The position numbers and the translations under genes are program-made. Shown piece by piece: positions 1 through 12,207 of a stretch of 64,000 nt of DNA. The notes beneath the pieces are model-generated. The model was not told where the DNA came from. It did no database searches and was given only the letters and a program-made list of their open reading frames with translations. This stretch comes from Sambucus nigra (taxonomy: Eukaryota > Streptophyta > Magnoliopsida > Dipsacales > Adoxaceae): assembly GCA_949130495.1 (NCBI GenBank), contig OX422222.1, positions 102,909,709-102,973,708 on the forward strand. Direction: 5' to 3'. How positions within the stretch are numbered: position 1 is the stretch's first letter; each line of letters begins with the position of its first letter.

Positions 1-111
1 GGTGATACATGCCGAGAAGATCCTCCAAATCTAAGGGACGATCCTTCAGATGATGAGGACGACCCCGACCTCCCTCCAAGAGATGACCAAGGTCCTGTCA
101 AGAGGTTTAAT

Positions 112-636
112 ATGATCTTTCTCGGAGTGGGAATAATCTCCGAGGGTGTAGCAGGAGGAGGGTCAGAGGTCGCCGACAAGAAGGACCATGTAGCTGAGGC
201 CAAGGCAGTGACAAAAGTTGTACACTCAACCTCCCTGGAGGCAAAGTTAGAAAAGAGAAAGAAGGTTGACATGGACACTCTGATAGTGGGATTCTCAAGA
301 ATAGACTTCAAAGGCCTCTTAGCCCCACATGATGACCCTCTCGTCATCACTACCAGGGTGCACAGATGCGAGGTGCCGAGGATCTTGGTAGATGGGCGTA
401 GCTCTACAGATGTGATGTTTTGGCCATACTTCAAATCCTTTGGCCTCAGTCGTGATAGACTCGTCCCATACCATAACCCATTGATTGGGTTATGTGGGGA
501 AAAGGTTCATCCCCTTGGAGTGTATGAGGCTGATGTTAGGATAGGGGACGAGTGGCCGAGATGGCTTACCAAGAAGGTCAGCTTCTTTGTGATGGATGAA
601 CATGTCTTCTCGGCCTACAACATTATACTGGGGTGA
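112..636 (+). pseudogene. Retropepsin (aspartic protease) region of element C
   Basis: Encodes the gag-pol linker and the aspartic protease that cleaves the retrotransposon polyprotein. The conserved block VDMDTLIVGFSRIDFKGLL leads to the active-site motif, which reads VDGRSSTDVMF. Family members usually have D-G-G/S-S, so the third position is changed to Arg. The flap and C-terminal YNIILG motif are present near residues 169-174. The frame ends at a stop before the RT frame, so protease and RT are no longer in one ORF. The start is only the first ATG; the polyprotein began further upstream. Confidence 0.8.
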
Positions 637-846
637 GTAACCCTCAAGGGGTTTGAAGTTGTGCCGTCTACGGTCCATCAGATGATTAAATTTCCCACCC
701 CTTACGGGGTAGGGGAAGTCTAGGGAGACCAGACGACAGCGCGGGAATGTTATTTTAATTCCGCCTAAGAAAGAGAGGCACACCAGAAGACAACAACCAC
801 TTATAATATTGACACCCTTGACCCCAGGGATGAGAAAAAATTTTAA

Positions 847-2055
847 AAAGGAGAAGTCGCGGAAGAGGTAGAATCCATCATCCTCAATGAGGATGATTCG
901 GAAAAAACTATCCAAGTAGGCAAAGCTATAAAGATAGACATAAAAGAAGACCTCATCAAGCTGTTGAGGAGAAGACATAGTGTCTTTGCATGGAGTCATG
1001 CAAATATGTCGGGGATCGACCCCGAAATTATGAGCCACAAGCTTAACGTGGTGGAGGGTGCAAAGCCAGTGAAGCAGAAGAGGAGAGTTTATTCTCGAGA
1101 TAAGTATGAGGTCATTAGTGATGAGGTAAAGAAGCTTGAAGATGCAGAGTTTATCAGGGAGGTCATCTATCCCGAATGGCTATCCAATCCAGTCATTGTC
1201 CTAAAAGCCAACGGGAAGTGGAGGATGTCTGTAGACTTTATAGACCTCAACAAGCATTGTCCCAAAGACAACTTCCCTCTCCCCCGCATTGATCAGATGG
1301 TAGATGCTACCGCAGGCCATGAGCTCATGAGCTTCATGGATGCCTATTCAGGGTACAACCAGATCTTCATGAACCCCGAAGACTCGGAGAAAACAACATT
1401 CCTTACTAATAAGGGGACATACTGTTATAGGTTAAAGCCCTTTGGCCTAAAGTATATGGGGGCAACATATCAGCGCCCTATGAATAAAATGTTTGAAGAC
1501 CAAATTGGGAAGTCTATGGAAGTTTACGTAGATGACATGCTGACCAACAGCTCAAAGGCCGACGATCATGTAGCCGACTTCGAGAGGACCTTTAACACAA
1601 TGGAAACGTACCGAATGAAGCTCAACCCGGCCAAGTGTGCTTTTGGGGTCGGGGCAGGGAAGTTCTTGGGGTTCATTATTAACCAAAGAGGCATCGAGGA
1701 CAAACCTGAAAAGATAAAGTCCCTTATAGAGATGAAGACCCCCAAGATCATCAAAGACGTTCAAAGGCTCACAGGGCGAGTGGCCGCTTTGAATAAGTTT
1801 GTGTCCAGAGCTACAGACAAGTGTTTACCGTTTTGCAAAATTCTCAGAAAGGCCTTCGAATGGACTAAAGAGTGTGATGAGTCTTTTAAGGAGTTAAAGT
1901 CATACCTAGGGTCTCCCTTGCTGTTGTCACGACCCGTGCAGGGAGAACGATTTTATGTGTACCTAGCTATCTCAGAATCAGCCATTAGTGCAGCAATCAT
2001 CAGAGACGAAGACGGAGTACATAAGTCAGTGTATTTCAACAGTAAGGCACTCTAG
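847..2055 (+). pseudogene. Reverse transcriptase of element C
   Basis: RT copies the element RNA into DNA in the cytoplasmic virus-like particle. The frame is open from just after the stop at 844-846. It holds the SVFAW entry motif, WRMSVDFIDLNKHCPKDNFPLP, FMDAYSGYNQI, the PFGLKYMGATYQR block and the catalytic YVDDM motif. The connection domain follows (LNPAKCAFGVGAGKFLGF) and then the start of RNase H (FYVYLAISESAISAAI). All catalytic motifs look intact. It ends at a stop at 2053-2055 inside RNase H, so it is non-functional as part of a polyprotein. Confidence 0.9.
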
Positions 2056-2148
2056 GGGGCAGAGCAAAGATACCCAAGGATGTAGAAGTTAGCCTATTAC
2101 TTGATCCATGCATCAAGAAAGATGAAGACACACTTCTAGTCCCATACA

Positions 2149-2931
2149 ATGGTCATCCTCACTAACTCTCCTCTTAGGCAGGTCTTGCGCAAGCCAAAAA
2201 AATCAGGTAGGTTAATGGCCTGGGATATAGAGCTAGGGAAGTTTGACATTATTTATCGACCTAGGACGACCATCAAGGGGCAATCATTGGCAGATTTCGT
2301 GGCTGAATTCACTTGGGAAGATGATGAAGCTGAAGATGAGAGCCACGGGAAGATAAATACCCTACAAGGCAGACTCACCGACACACCCGCATATAAGGCT
2401 GAGACAAGCACCGCTGGAGGAAAAGTGGCCAAAAACGAAGAGGTAAGATATATATTTAGATAGGGGTCCCTCACCGAGGGAAACTTCTCAGAAGAATAGA
2501 CTATGTGGAGCCTCTTCATCGATGGGTCCTCCTGCGACAGCGAAAGTGGAGCCGGACTGATAGTATCAGCACCCGATGGCACAGACATTAAGTACGCCCT
2601 AAGGTTCAACTTCAAAGCCTCCAACAATGAATCCTAATATGAGGCCCTGATAGCAAGACTCTCCTTGGCCAAGTCTTTTAGTGTCAGCCAGATTTTGGTC
2701 CATAGTGATTCAAGGCTAGTAGTGAATCAGATACTAGGAGCCTACGAGGCCAAGGATGAGCGGATGACCAAATACATTGACAAAGTGAGAACATTATTAA
2801 AGAGCTTCAGAGAAGTAAAATTGAAGAGGATACCTAGGCTCAATAATGGTCGAGCTGATGCACTTGCTAGGTTGGCCTCGACAACTAGGACGGATATCAA
2901 GAGGACAGTCCCAGTGGAAATTTTCCTTTGA
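2149..2931 (+). pseudogene. RNase H tail and second (archaeal-type) RNase H of element C
   Basis: The first part (2149-2463) has the RLMAWDIELGKFDIIYRPR and GQSLADFVAEF motifs that end the gypsy RNase H. A second RNase H starts at 2503 with FIDGSSC and continues with SNNES, ILVHSDSRLVVNQ and GRADALARLAS. These are the D, E, D, D metal-binding blocks of the extra RNase H typical of Tat elements. A TAA at 2635-2637 breaks it inside the NNE-S-YEAL motif, and a stop at 2461-2463 separates the two domains. Confidence 0.8.
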
Positions 2932-2978
2932 CCAACTATTGAAGATGCTGAGGGAACACTTGGCACTTGCTTGAATAT

Positions 2979-3430
2979 TTATAAGGAAGCTTCATAGATG
3001 GACCCTATGATAAGATACATTAAAGAGGGGGAGATGCCATAACCAAGGCAAGAAAGGAAGAAGTTGAGATACAAAGCTACAAAATTCACTGTCATCAGAG
3101 ACACCTTGTACAAAAAGGGGTTCTTGCTCCCATTACTTAGGTGTGTGCACCCGTCTGAAGTCCCACACATCTTGCAAGATGTGCACCAGGGGTCATGTTC
3201 AAGCCACATTGGGGGTAAGTCTTTAGCGAATAGGGTGGTCACCAGGGGTACTGGTGGCCGACCTTGTGGAAAGATGCCACGATATATGTAAAAAAGTGTG
3301 ACAAATGTTAAAGATTTGCCAGCATCCCTCACCAACCCCATCAGCCTCTTACCTCCATTACATCCCCATGGCCATTCACAGTGTGGGGGATCGACCTGGT
3401 AGGACCCTTGCCTATCGGTTAGTCTGTTCA
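2979..3430 (+). pseudogene. Integrase N-terminal fragment of element C
   Basis: Frame-shifted remains of the integrase zinc-binding domain. Visible are RYIKEGEMP, LRYKATKFTVIRDTLYKKG, HPSEVPHILQDVHQGSCSSHIGG and, in other frames, KKCDKC-like and GIDLVGPLPIG-like stretches that mark the start of the catalytic core. Several frame changes and stops occur. The core itself is absent because the element is cut off near 3430-3490. Confidence 0.65.
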
Positions 3431-3499
3431 ATCAAACATTTCACATCCCATAACTTCATCTTTGAGTGCCAACCAAGTTCCCCGTAAGGCAATAATATG

Positions 3500-4345
3500 A
3501 TATAATGCAAAGTTATATACGTAGGGTGACACTCATTAATCTGCATCAATTCATTACCTTCTTTGAGCTGAATAATAATATCTCACTTACCACTGACATT
3601 GGAGACATCCCTAGGTTAAATAACATCAATTTCATTTGATGATGGCAAATTATACGTGCGATGGTCCTTTGCACAATTATAATGAAGGTAAGAAGGTAAG
3701 TCATAGCCCATCCTATTTGAGTAATCCAAAATAACATATTCCTCACAATATTTGGTCGTGAATGCATTATTCTACAACAAAGATTGTTGTAGTGTATTGA
3801 GGACATCCCTCTTCAAATGAGGATTTCTCTGGTGGAGAATATCTAAAGCTACATATAGATCATAAATGTACAATTGAGCGTAAGTTGCATCATGTTCATG
3901 ATAAAAATCGGGTAATAAGGATCCAGTATGATGACAAAGATCACCTTGAATCATAAAACTCGATGGACCCCTGCCAAGGAGGACCCGGTCATCCATCTAG
4001 ACACCTAAACTCATAAATGAATTAGGAGCAGTATACTCTCTTATATAAGTATGAAAATATCTAGATCGATCATCATCACCCTTAAATAAAAGCTTAATTT
4101 CAGGCGGGGGTTCAATGAGGGAAGGTAAACAAATATGGACCTACCAACAACATTTCCTAAAAATCGGTCATATCTTTGAGGATCCCGATAACCTTCCATC
4201 CATCCATTGTAATGCACTACAGTGAGGGCATATTACATTCATAGGTGCCAAATCATAGCTTCCCGATGCATTGTATGCACGACCTCGTGCCCTGCTACTG
4301 GGTTCATTTCAAAAGGATAGTTTCCCTGACCTGAAATGGAGGAAA
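3500..4345 (-). pseudogene. Helitron Rep/helicase N-terminal fragment
   Basis: Minus-strand remains of the Helitron helicase-like N-terminal region, part of the rolling-circle transposase. From right to left I read a zinc-like motif VICPHCSALQWMDGR (near 4250), IEPPPEIKLLFKGDDDRSRYFHTYIREYTAPNSFMS split over frames, GRGPSSFMIQGDLCHHTGSLLP, and TYAQLYIYD (ORF 3772-3996). In shifted frames follow DHRTYNLPSSNEIDVI and LMQINECHPTYI near 3520-3650. The order and spacing match plant Helitron proteins. Several stops and at least one frameshift are present. The Rep HUH catalytic part and the helicase are not in this window. Confidence 0.75.
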
Positions 4346-4617
4346 ATAGTATTTGTTAAACATAGTGTAAGAGATGCATAAAATAACCAAGTATTAAAAT
4401 AAATAAGTGAGTAGGTAAATGTACCTAAATGTCGATGGTATATTATTTCCCATTAAGGGAGTATCTGAATTAAAAGTGGTATCTCGATTACACGATTCTT
4501 ATTGCACAACTCTTAGAGACGAAGTTACATCCTCCGCTACGATGTTACAATCGAAATATAAGTTCAGATTACGCGACTGAACTAAAGAGGCAAATTGAAT
4601 TGGGTCATCAGAATATT
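4346..4617. other. No gene seen
   Basis: AT-rich sequence upstream (in minus-strand sense) of the Helitron fragment. I see no open frame with recognisable motifs. It may be an intron or the 5' part of the same Helitron. Confidence 0.4.
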
Positions 4618-4735
4618 GATATGGGGGTGAGATTACGCGGACAATATCTATAAGTATGTTTGATATGGGGGTGAGATTAAGCGGCCAATATCAATAAGTA
4701 TGTTTGATATGGGGGTGATATTACGCAGAGGGAAA
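4618..4735. repeat. 44-bp tandem repeat, about 2.7 copies
   Basis: The phrase GATATGGGGGTGA recurs at 4618, 4662 and 4706, an exact 44-bp spacing. The copies differ by a few bases. Non-coding. Confidence 0.85.
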
Positions 4736-5345
4736 CATTATGGTGTAGGGGTGCTCAACAATGGAGAAGTTTTCAGACAGGAAACTCAGGCGGCGTTCTT
4801 AGATCGGTCTCATTCACGTAGGTGTCTCTAACCTAAGTTACAGGTGGAAGTAGGTGAAATTTCCTTCTACGTTACAGATATTTAGTAAATGAAGATGAAA
4901 GATAATGAAGCAGAATAATAATAAATATGGAAATGGAAGAAATTTCACACCGTAGGCACATTTAAGGTGGAAGTGTGTCTTTCGACGTGTGAAGTTGAAC
5001 ATACCTACAGATACAAAGAATAAAAAATGAACACTCAAAATTACAGTGGTTATATGGTTTAAAAATGAAATTAAGTACCAAATACAAAAAATCTCACCGA
5101 GTCAAGGTTACCCATATGTCGCTCTAAAATGTTCGTAGGAATGTTTGATATGGGGGTCTGGTTTCACAGAGGGCCACATAGCAGTGTAGATGTGCTTAGA
5201 AATGGAGAAGTTGTACCAACGCGACATGATGTAGGTTGGGAAACACAGGCTTCATTTTGTGACCATTCTCGTTCACAACAGCGTCTTTGCCCCAACATGC
5301 GGGCAAAAGTAGGTGGAAATTCCTGCTAATTTATAGATAGCTGGG
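4700..5345. repeat. Diverged direct repeat pair about 435 bp apart
   Basis: The segment from about 4700 to 4870 (TGTTTGATATGGGGGT, then AATGGAGAAGTT, then AAGTAGGTG-AAATTCC) recurs in order at about 5138-5345. The two copies differ by substitutions and short indels. Function unknown. Confidence 0.6.
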
Positions 5346-5822
5346 AAATTAAGACTAAAAATAATCAAAGTTTTATGGTTTGAAAATTGAATTTAATTAC
5401 AATTGTTCTTACATATTTTAAGGGATCATTAATATAATTGGTTCACATTTTATGTATCAAGGTTCAATAGGAACATATTTCAATATTTATCCAATAATCA
5501 TTTAATATTATTAGCCTATAACATGTAATTCTCGTTTCAGAATTAATCCATACGCATTCCTAAACTATAGGGAATTTTTACTTTTCATATCAACAAAATA
5601 ACAACATGGGAATAATTGTGATTATTTTTCCTTAATTATATCTCTAATTTATCTTAATTAAATTTATAAAAAGATTTAGGCAATATTTCAATCATTTAGG
5701 TACTAAAGAATAAAAAAAGAGTATTCTTGTCTTGAATTAGAATTGTGTAGACGTGATGATGATAATCCTTGATAAGAATTGGACGCGTACACTACCTTAT
5801 TTCTTCTTCTTGAAATTTGTAG

Positions 5823-5836
5823 TTCTTCTTCTTCTT

Positions 5837-5866
<30 letters not shown>
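5823..5866. repeat. (TTC)n microsatellite
   Basis: About 14-15 uninterrupted TTC units. A serine-rich open frame over this stretch is a by-product of the repeat. Confidence 0.97.
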
Positions 5867-5867
<1 letters not shown>

Positions 5868-7464
5868 TTTAATACCATTTCATATCTTCTGTCCTTTGCA
5901 TGAAAGGTTTTTCAAGATAATAAAATTTTCTAATGTTTTCTCTCTATATTCTTTAAAATTCTCTAACTAAAAGGTGCCTAAAGGCTCCACACCTCAGCAC
6001 AACTTTATATGTCAATAGGTATAAAACACCCTAAACCTTTGACTTACTTGAGTCTATATTATTTAGGCGTTTCAACTAATTTGGATATTGTGTCAACACT
6101 TATTTTTTAGTTCGAGCCTTCTCCTATGTACATCTTACAACGTTACTCGACGACTCAACATGCCTCGACTTTGCTCAACGACATATCTGAGTAAAGGTGT
6201 TCACGTGTATTGCACATTTTCACTTGACACATTAGGCACTCATGCATATATTAATTGTGTTAAAGTGATTGATTGTCTAAATATTTTTCTAAAAATGAAA
6301 TTATATTATTTTTGCTAAAAATATTTTTTCAAATAAAATTGGTGTAAGTTTTGTTTAAATTGATTTTTCAAAATTTGTTGATAAAAATAATTTTTCATTT
6401 TGAAAAATAATTTTTTGAAACTTAAATTAGATGTTAAACAATTTTTTTTTTGTTTACTTAAAATTTTTATGAATATTTTGTTTTGATTTTTATAACTGTT
6501 CGTAATCCTTGTACTTACCATGAATATGAGACTTTAGAAGTTTAAGTGTTAACTTTTGGTTTTTGGTTATATCCTTTAAATCTTAGGAACTCTACCTGCT
6601 TGTCCTATTGGAAATGATTTGACCAATTGATGTTGCTTTGACCAAGATATGAGATGTTGCTACCTACTTTGCTGTACACGATTTTGACTGCCTAGAATTA
6701 TTAGGCTCCATGCCATAACTGTAGCCTTAGGTTTCATCCCTACTACCTTAGTAGATTTTCGGCCATAGATTTTTGGTGTACATGATTTGACCTTGTGTCA
6801 ATTTATTTTCGGCCGCAGGTGTACTCGTATGGTTTTGGTTTATAGGGAGTACCTGCTAGTCCTGTCCGTGTTTAGACTAGCTTTAGTTGTTATTCAACCC
6901 TTAGTCACATAGGTTTAAGACCTGCCTTGGACCTCACATTACTCCTAGCTGTTATAGGACATGTGATGGTTGTCCGATTGGACATGTTAGAAGTGCCTTG
7001 GATTTTTAATATTAGATTTAGGTTTATATTTTTAAACCGTAGTTGGCTTTGTATGTGACCATACGAGTTTACTGTTTTAGCTTAGGTGATGATCTGGTAT
7101 ATGTTATATTATTTTTAACCGTTTGTTATTAGATTTCATAACGGTCATTTTTAGGTTATATCCTTTAACCGCCAATTGATCCATTAGACCTGATTGGTGG
7201 AGTGATTGCTTTTGATTTACATGCCATCTGTCATAATAGATTTATGCCAACTGTAACAATTATATCCATTGGAGAAGTTTGTTACAATTAAAACCCTATG
7301 CCAGCCTGTTTATCTTATTAGTGGTTTTAGGTTCTTGAGTTGTTTATAATAGACTTAATCAGTTAGTCAGTTTAGTTGTTAAAATCTGTTTTAACCTGAT
7401 TTCATCACAACCTTAGGATTATATCTTTGAATCGGAACCCTTGATTTAAAAGTTTCTAGAATAT
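5867..7464. other. AT-rich spacer, no gene seen
   Basis: Long AT-rich sequence with frequent stops in all frames and no recognised protein motif. Several short ORFs of 60-76 codons look like chance. Confidence 0.6.
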
Positions 7465-8575
7465 TATTTTCGCACTTATATAAACTTCATTTGAGAGTTT
7501 AATTAGAGTTAGAGACTTTTCAGTCATATTTTATAGAGTGAGAAACACAAGAGGGTTTAATATTTTTAGAGAGAAAAATATAGAGAATTAGAGAGAGATA
7601 TCTAAGAGAGAACAAAGTATTATTTTCACACATTTTGTTCATTCTACTTCATCTGTATTCTGTTTTTGTTTTTGATTCTCAATGATCTTGCACATCATCT
7701 CATAACTTAAGAGATTGAAATATTGTGTTATTGTAGAGAGAATTTGTGTGCTTTCATGCTGAAATATTTTTTTACAAAAACTAGAATCCTTAGATGTTTT
7801 TAGATCCGAATTTCATTGAATATTTTAATGATCTAAATATTCTGATTTTGTGTTGGATGCTATATGATGTTTAAATCAGAATTTCTCCGGATCTTGCATG
7901 TTTATTGATAATCTTTTTAAAGATCTGTTTTCGAATATTTATGAAATAATTTGTAAAACACATTCCTCATAAAATTGAATGTTATGTTTTTGAGAGATTG
8001 GGAACACATATTTCTTAAATGATTGTATAATCTTGTTGTGTGTTCATGATAAGTTCTGTATGTATTTCTTATAAAAAGTGTTTATAAGATTTTTGATTGA
8101 AAATTTATTTTGTAAGTTTTTATAGAAAACTTAATTGATTGATAATTGAAAATGAATTTTTCTTAAGTTTTTATAGAAAAATTATTTGCCTGATTACAAA
8201 TATATTTTTGTTAAGTTTTTGAAGAAAACTTATATGCTTGTGTTAAAAATTAAATTCTTGCATGGTTTGCATTTAGAACATATTCACTTACACGTTTTGC
8301 ACAACTAGTATGTTGTTGAGAGATCTGTTTTTAACCGAGTTAGAATTTGTTAAACAAGAAGAACGGAGTTACGAAGTTAAGAGAACAATCAGATCTGCAG
8401 TGAAGTTAGAAGGACACCAATGGGTACATTCCTAAACTTGTACATGTATGTTTTTGTGTTTAGTTTGTTATATAACTTGTAACCGATAATTATTTTTAGT
8501 AAAATTTTTGTTTTACTCCGTAGAGGGAGTCGTGGATGTTTTCCCTATTTTGGGTTTTTACCACGTTAAAAAAAT
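7465..8575 (+). promoter_or_regulatory. Possible LTR promoter/leader (copia-like), unresolved ends
   Basis: A TATA-like CACTTATATAAAC at about 7471 is followed by purine-rich GAGAGA leader sequence. About 1 kb later comes GGTTTTTACCACGTTAAA near 8555, a phrase style common near the 3' part of plant copia LTRs. I could not find TG/CA ends, a target duplication or a primer-binding site, so this is tentative. It could be a solo LTR or unrelated sequence. Confidence 0.3.
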
Positions 8576-11109
8576 CATACTTGTTATCTTCTTTTCCTCA
8601 TATTATTCTATGTATGATTTAGAATTAAAATTGTTATATGATTTAATTACTTAAATTGGAATAATTCTTCATATGAGATATATTGGATTGTAATGTAATA
8701 AATCAGATTGTTATTAATTTGACTTTTGAATAAATCAGATTTAATTGATTTTAATTTCCACATGTATTAAAATCTGATTAGTTAGATAATAAAGTTTTTC
8801 TTGATTTGATTAGATATATGTTATTAGAAAATCTTGCATGAAATTAGAGTATGTTTATGTGTGCGTATGGAGATTGTTTCATGGGCGCATCTCAAGAGCT
8901 GTTTCATTCATCCGATGCTGGAGGAATTTTTTCAAGGTAGACTTTGAGAATGCGCATGAACTAATGGGTTAATTTATTTAATTAAATTCCCCCACACATA
9001 AATACAAATTTAAATGAAATTTTAATATTCAATGAATTATGGTGTGCATGTGAATTGTGTTCAAATATAGATTTGCATTTTTCAGTCCAAAAATGCAAAA
9101 ACACATGAGATGAGGAAAATCCCTTCAGAGGGTAAAACATTTTATTTAGCCCTGTTGAGAGTTTTGTAGACAATAAACTTAGATACACAAAGTTAGACCC
9201 ACAGAGTCTTCAAAACACTCATAGATACGACTCAGCTCTTGATACATCCATAGGTAGTGGACTAGCCTCACTATCCACCGATTTATCATTCCTCCTTCTT
9301 CAGTAGTTGAACCTCATCCCAAATTTTTAGCAAGTCATGAAAAATCAATACAAAGTATGTATCATAAGAAACCTTCTCATGAATGATTAAAGTGATCTCC
9401 AATAATTCCCGTGGGTAAGAAATAGTTTATGTGGTATTTGATAAAAAAAACATGAAATTAAAATGTGGTTTTCTTTATGGAAAAGAGTTCTTGGAATATC
9501 TGATCTCGTTCAGCCTTTTTATAAGAAGGGGAGATGAAAAGGATAAACATAAAAGATAATGGAAAGATATTCATTAAAAAAACAAAATCCTCATCGATCG
9601 TTCGAACGACACTACCTATTGTTTGAACGACGCTACGAATGAAATCTTCTAACAAGCTTATAGTGCAGAAGTCCTCGACAACTTGTCAATCTCGTTCGAA
9701 TTATCATGACATCTCATTCGATCTAGGCATCATTTTTTGTGACCCTTTTTCTTAAAAAGGATAATATTATTTTTTTGTAAAAAAAGCCTCATAGAAATAT
9801 TCTCGAACCCCTTAAAATAGAAAAAAAAATACCAATCAAAATGCATACTCCTTCCATGATTATTGAGATGACCAAATCTTGCATTCTTTGACGATCTTTA
9901 ACATAGACTTCAAGGAATGAGATGTAATGTCGAAGATGTGTTTAGGTTATGCGTTTATTTAATGGGATATAGGAAAATAAAATAAACTGTGAGCGATCAA
10001 AAACATTTCTCTTATAAATTTCCCCTTTGGCTATTCCGGTACAAAATACAATCTTAAGTTAAATTGATTCATATGACATAATACAATAATCTACCCACCT
10101 AAAATATAAGTGAAAATGGAGCACAGAATATGTGAAAGTCTTCAATCATGAAACTGGATTTTTCTTTGGCAAACATTGTCTTCGTCCTGTGTAGGTCCAA
10201 ATAATCATCATCCATGTGGATCGAATGTCCTACGCACATGAGACAAACAAAGAAATTGTGATGCATAGAATTTTAAATAGAAAATTAACTCCTCCCCATT
10301 TTGTTCTCCTCCCTTTTGTCAGTAATATAAAAATGAGTCGAAACAAATCATGAAATATCGCCATCACATGAAGGAGTAAGATATCAACACAATATAATCA
10401 TGTAAAAAAAGGTAGTGAGAATCTCGAAGGCATGCACCAACAAACTATTTATGAAGATTTTTGAAATATAAAGTATAAAATGAGCAAATACAACACATCA
10501 GGGAATAACACTAAAATATCTTAACCGTGAATACAAAATGTAAGGGAGTGAACATTCGCCTCATGCTATTCAACATATATAATCATAACATGTGTTAAGG
10601 AAGTTTTAAGATACCTCTAACGAAAGATCTCAAAGTTTACCTTAGGTGCGAAAGTTCTGAACGTAAGTGAAATTTACTCAACTAAATAAACATGTCATGA
10701 ACATAAATGATTCTCACACCAATGACACCAAACTATGTAATGTTTTTCTTGAGACATTTTAGTTAGGTAAACCCATTGATCTTTGACTTAATCTCCCTCA
10801 AATTCTCACATATCTAATGATAAGCTCTAAAAGGATTTTGAAGAAATTAATGGTCATATGTAGCTAAGCATCAATGTATCAAAAATTGTCCTAGCTCTTT
10901 AGTTATTATGTGCTTATAATATTCTTAGTCTCTTTTAGGTAAATGATGGATTTCCACAGAAAGACTTTTAACCATTCGTAGACAATTTCCATCGCTTAAC
11001 ATTTAAAAATATTTTCTAAAAAAATTATTTAAATTCAGTAAATGGTCCCTACATGCACAACTTTATATCTTTTTACATATGGTTCATTATAAAGAAAAAT
11101 TGAGATAAG
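8576..11109. other. AT-rich spacer left of element A
   Basis: No coding motif recognised on either strand. It holds the TCGTTCGAA-rich promoter-like cluster listed separately (9514-9724). The last five bases before element A (AACAT, 11110-11114) are one half of its target-site duplication. Confidence 0.6.
9514..9724 (-). promoter_or_regulatory. TCGTTCGAAC-motif cluster upstream of a TATA box
   Basis: Read on the minus strand, several variants of ATTCGAACGA and TCGTTCGAA lie between 9724 and 9594. A TATA-like TTATAAAAAGG follows at 9525-9514. A similar cluster and TATA spacing occurs on the plus strand at 51980-52240. Probably the U3/promoter of a degraded LTR, but LTR ends were not found. 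Confidence 0.4.
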
Positions 11110-11114
11110 AACAT
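11110..11114. other. Target-site duplication, left half (element A)
   Basis: AACAT immediately before the TG of the left LTR. The matching right half at 45876-45880 reads ATCAT (4 of 5 bases). Confidence 0.6.
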
Positions 11115-11951
11115 TGATGACGCTAGAATGTCACCATTTGAATTTGTATAAATAACTCAAGATAAATAACATACAATAATTTTGATGTTTATAATAGCAC
11201 ATCAAAGTAAATATGAAGAAGGAGATGATGAGAACAATAAACACTATTATATAAGTGGTACAGCCATTGGCCTACTCCACTGTGAAGGTGAGTGTGAATT
11301 TCACTATATGAATGGGAAGTAATGGCATGAGTAATACAAATCTCAATACTTTATCTCTCTATTGTAAAAGGATCAAATCTTGGGCTTCAATTTTTTTTCT
11401 AGGAATGAAGATGGGTTAAAATAGTTCTTAGGGTGCACCATGCAACCCCAATCATGAAAGGTACATGTCCTTGATTGAGACAAAACTAAGATCTTGGCCC
11501 CTATCCTTTAGAATGTGTAAGTAATAATGATGAAAATATTTCCTCATGTGCACTTATGATATAGTTACAACTTCCTGCCCAAATGGATTGGCCATGTTTA
11601 GGCCCTATGTCACATGTGGCAAGGCGTCATCGAGGGAGGTCTCTGTCAGGTCCATTATGAGACCTCTAGTGTTCAATTTGACCAGATGTTTGAGAATGTT
11701 AAAGTGTGGTCTCGACTTCCACTATGGGCTATGCCGATATGAGAGTGTATTGGAATAGTGAATCATTTGGTATATCTTATCTACAAAGTAGGTAGGACGA
11801 GATGAGACGAATGCGTCTGATGGACATGCTGAAGAATATTAGCCTAAGAGGTTAGACGAGACGAAGGTTGCTATTGTCGATTATTTGAGGAAGATCTTTT
11901 CTATAAGTTCAACCTTGGATGGGACGATGTTACCCTTTGTTAAACCGATCA
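11115..11951 (-). repeat. Left (3') LTR of element A, 837 bp
   Basis: Begins TGATGACG and ends CCGATCA, so the TGAT/ATCA ends are inverted. Matches the right LTR at 45053-45875 in the same orientation, including TCACCATTTGAA, AAATATGAAGAAGGAGATGA and ATTTCACTATATGAATGGGA. A polypurine tract (minus strand) adjoins its right edge. Confidence 0.8.
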
Positions 11952-11964
11952 CCCCCTATCCCTC
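11952..11964 (-). other. Polypurine tract of element A
   Basis: On the minus strand this is GAGGGATAGGGGG directly before the LTR start TGATCGG. It is the expected primer for plus-strand DNA synthesis. It fixes the LTR boundary and the minus orientation. Confidence 0.7.
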
Positions 11965-12207
11965 AGTTTTTAATGTGAGTGTAAGGCCAGGGGGTAAGTG
12001 TGTGAGGGTTGTTATTGATGAGACGTCTTCGATTGAAGGCTGAGATGTCCTTTCATTGTTCGGTCTGAGTTTGTGATGGTTGGAAAAATGACACTTGGTA
12101 GTTAGTCTATTACTCAGCGTGTTGGAGATGACATAGGATAATGTTCTTATAGGTTAGCATCTCAAACGAGTACAGGCGGTGACTGATTCACTTAGGGTTT
12201 GGTGCCC

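Larger units (their letters stand above)
1..3490 (+). mobile_element. Ty3/gypsy Tat-lineage fragment (element C)
   Basis: Internal part of an LTR retrotransposon entering from the left edge. Domains run protease, reverse transcriptase, RNase H, a second archaeal-type RNase H, then the integrase N-terminus, which is the Tat-lineage order. Both LTRs are missing. The element stops inside integrase, before any catalytic DDE core, where a Helitron fragment begins near 3500. Its protease and RT linker resemble those of minus-strand element A at 19.5-20.4 kb (shared VESI-LN-D and SVFAW motifs), so A and C are probably members of one family. Confidence 0.85.

Noticed and set aside
1552..1764. Minus-strand ORFs opposite RT of element C
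   Set aside because: Shadow frames of a clear RT on the plus strand, with no motif of their own.
5779..5970. Serine-rich ORF
   Set aside because: Created by the TTC microsatellite.
7465..8575. Host gene promoter with 5' UTR
   Set aside because: A TATA and leader-like sequence exist but no coding exon follows. An LTR origin is more likely, and even that is weak.
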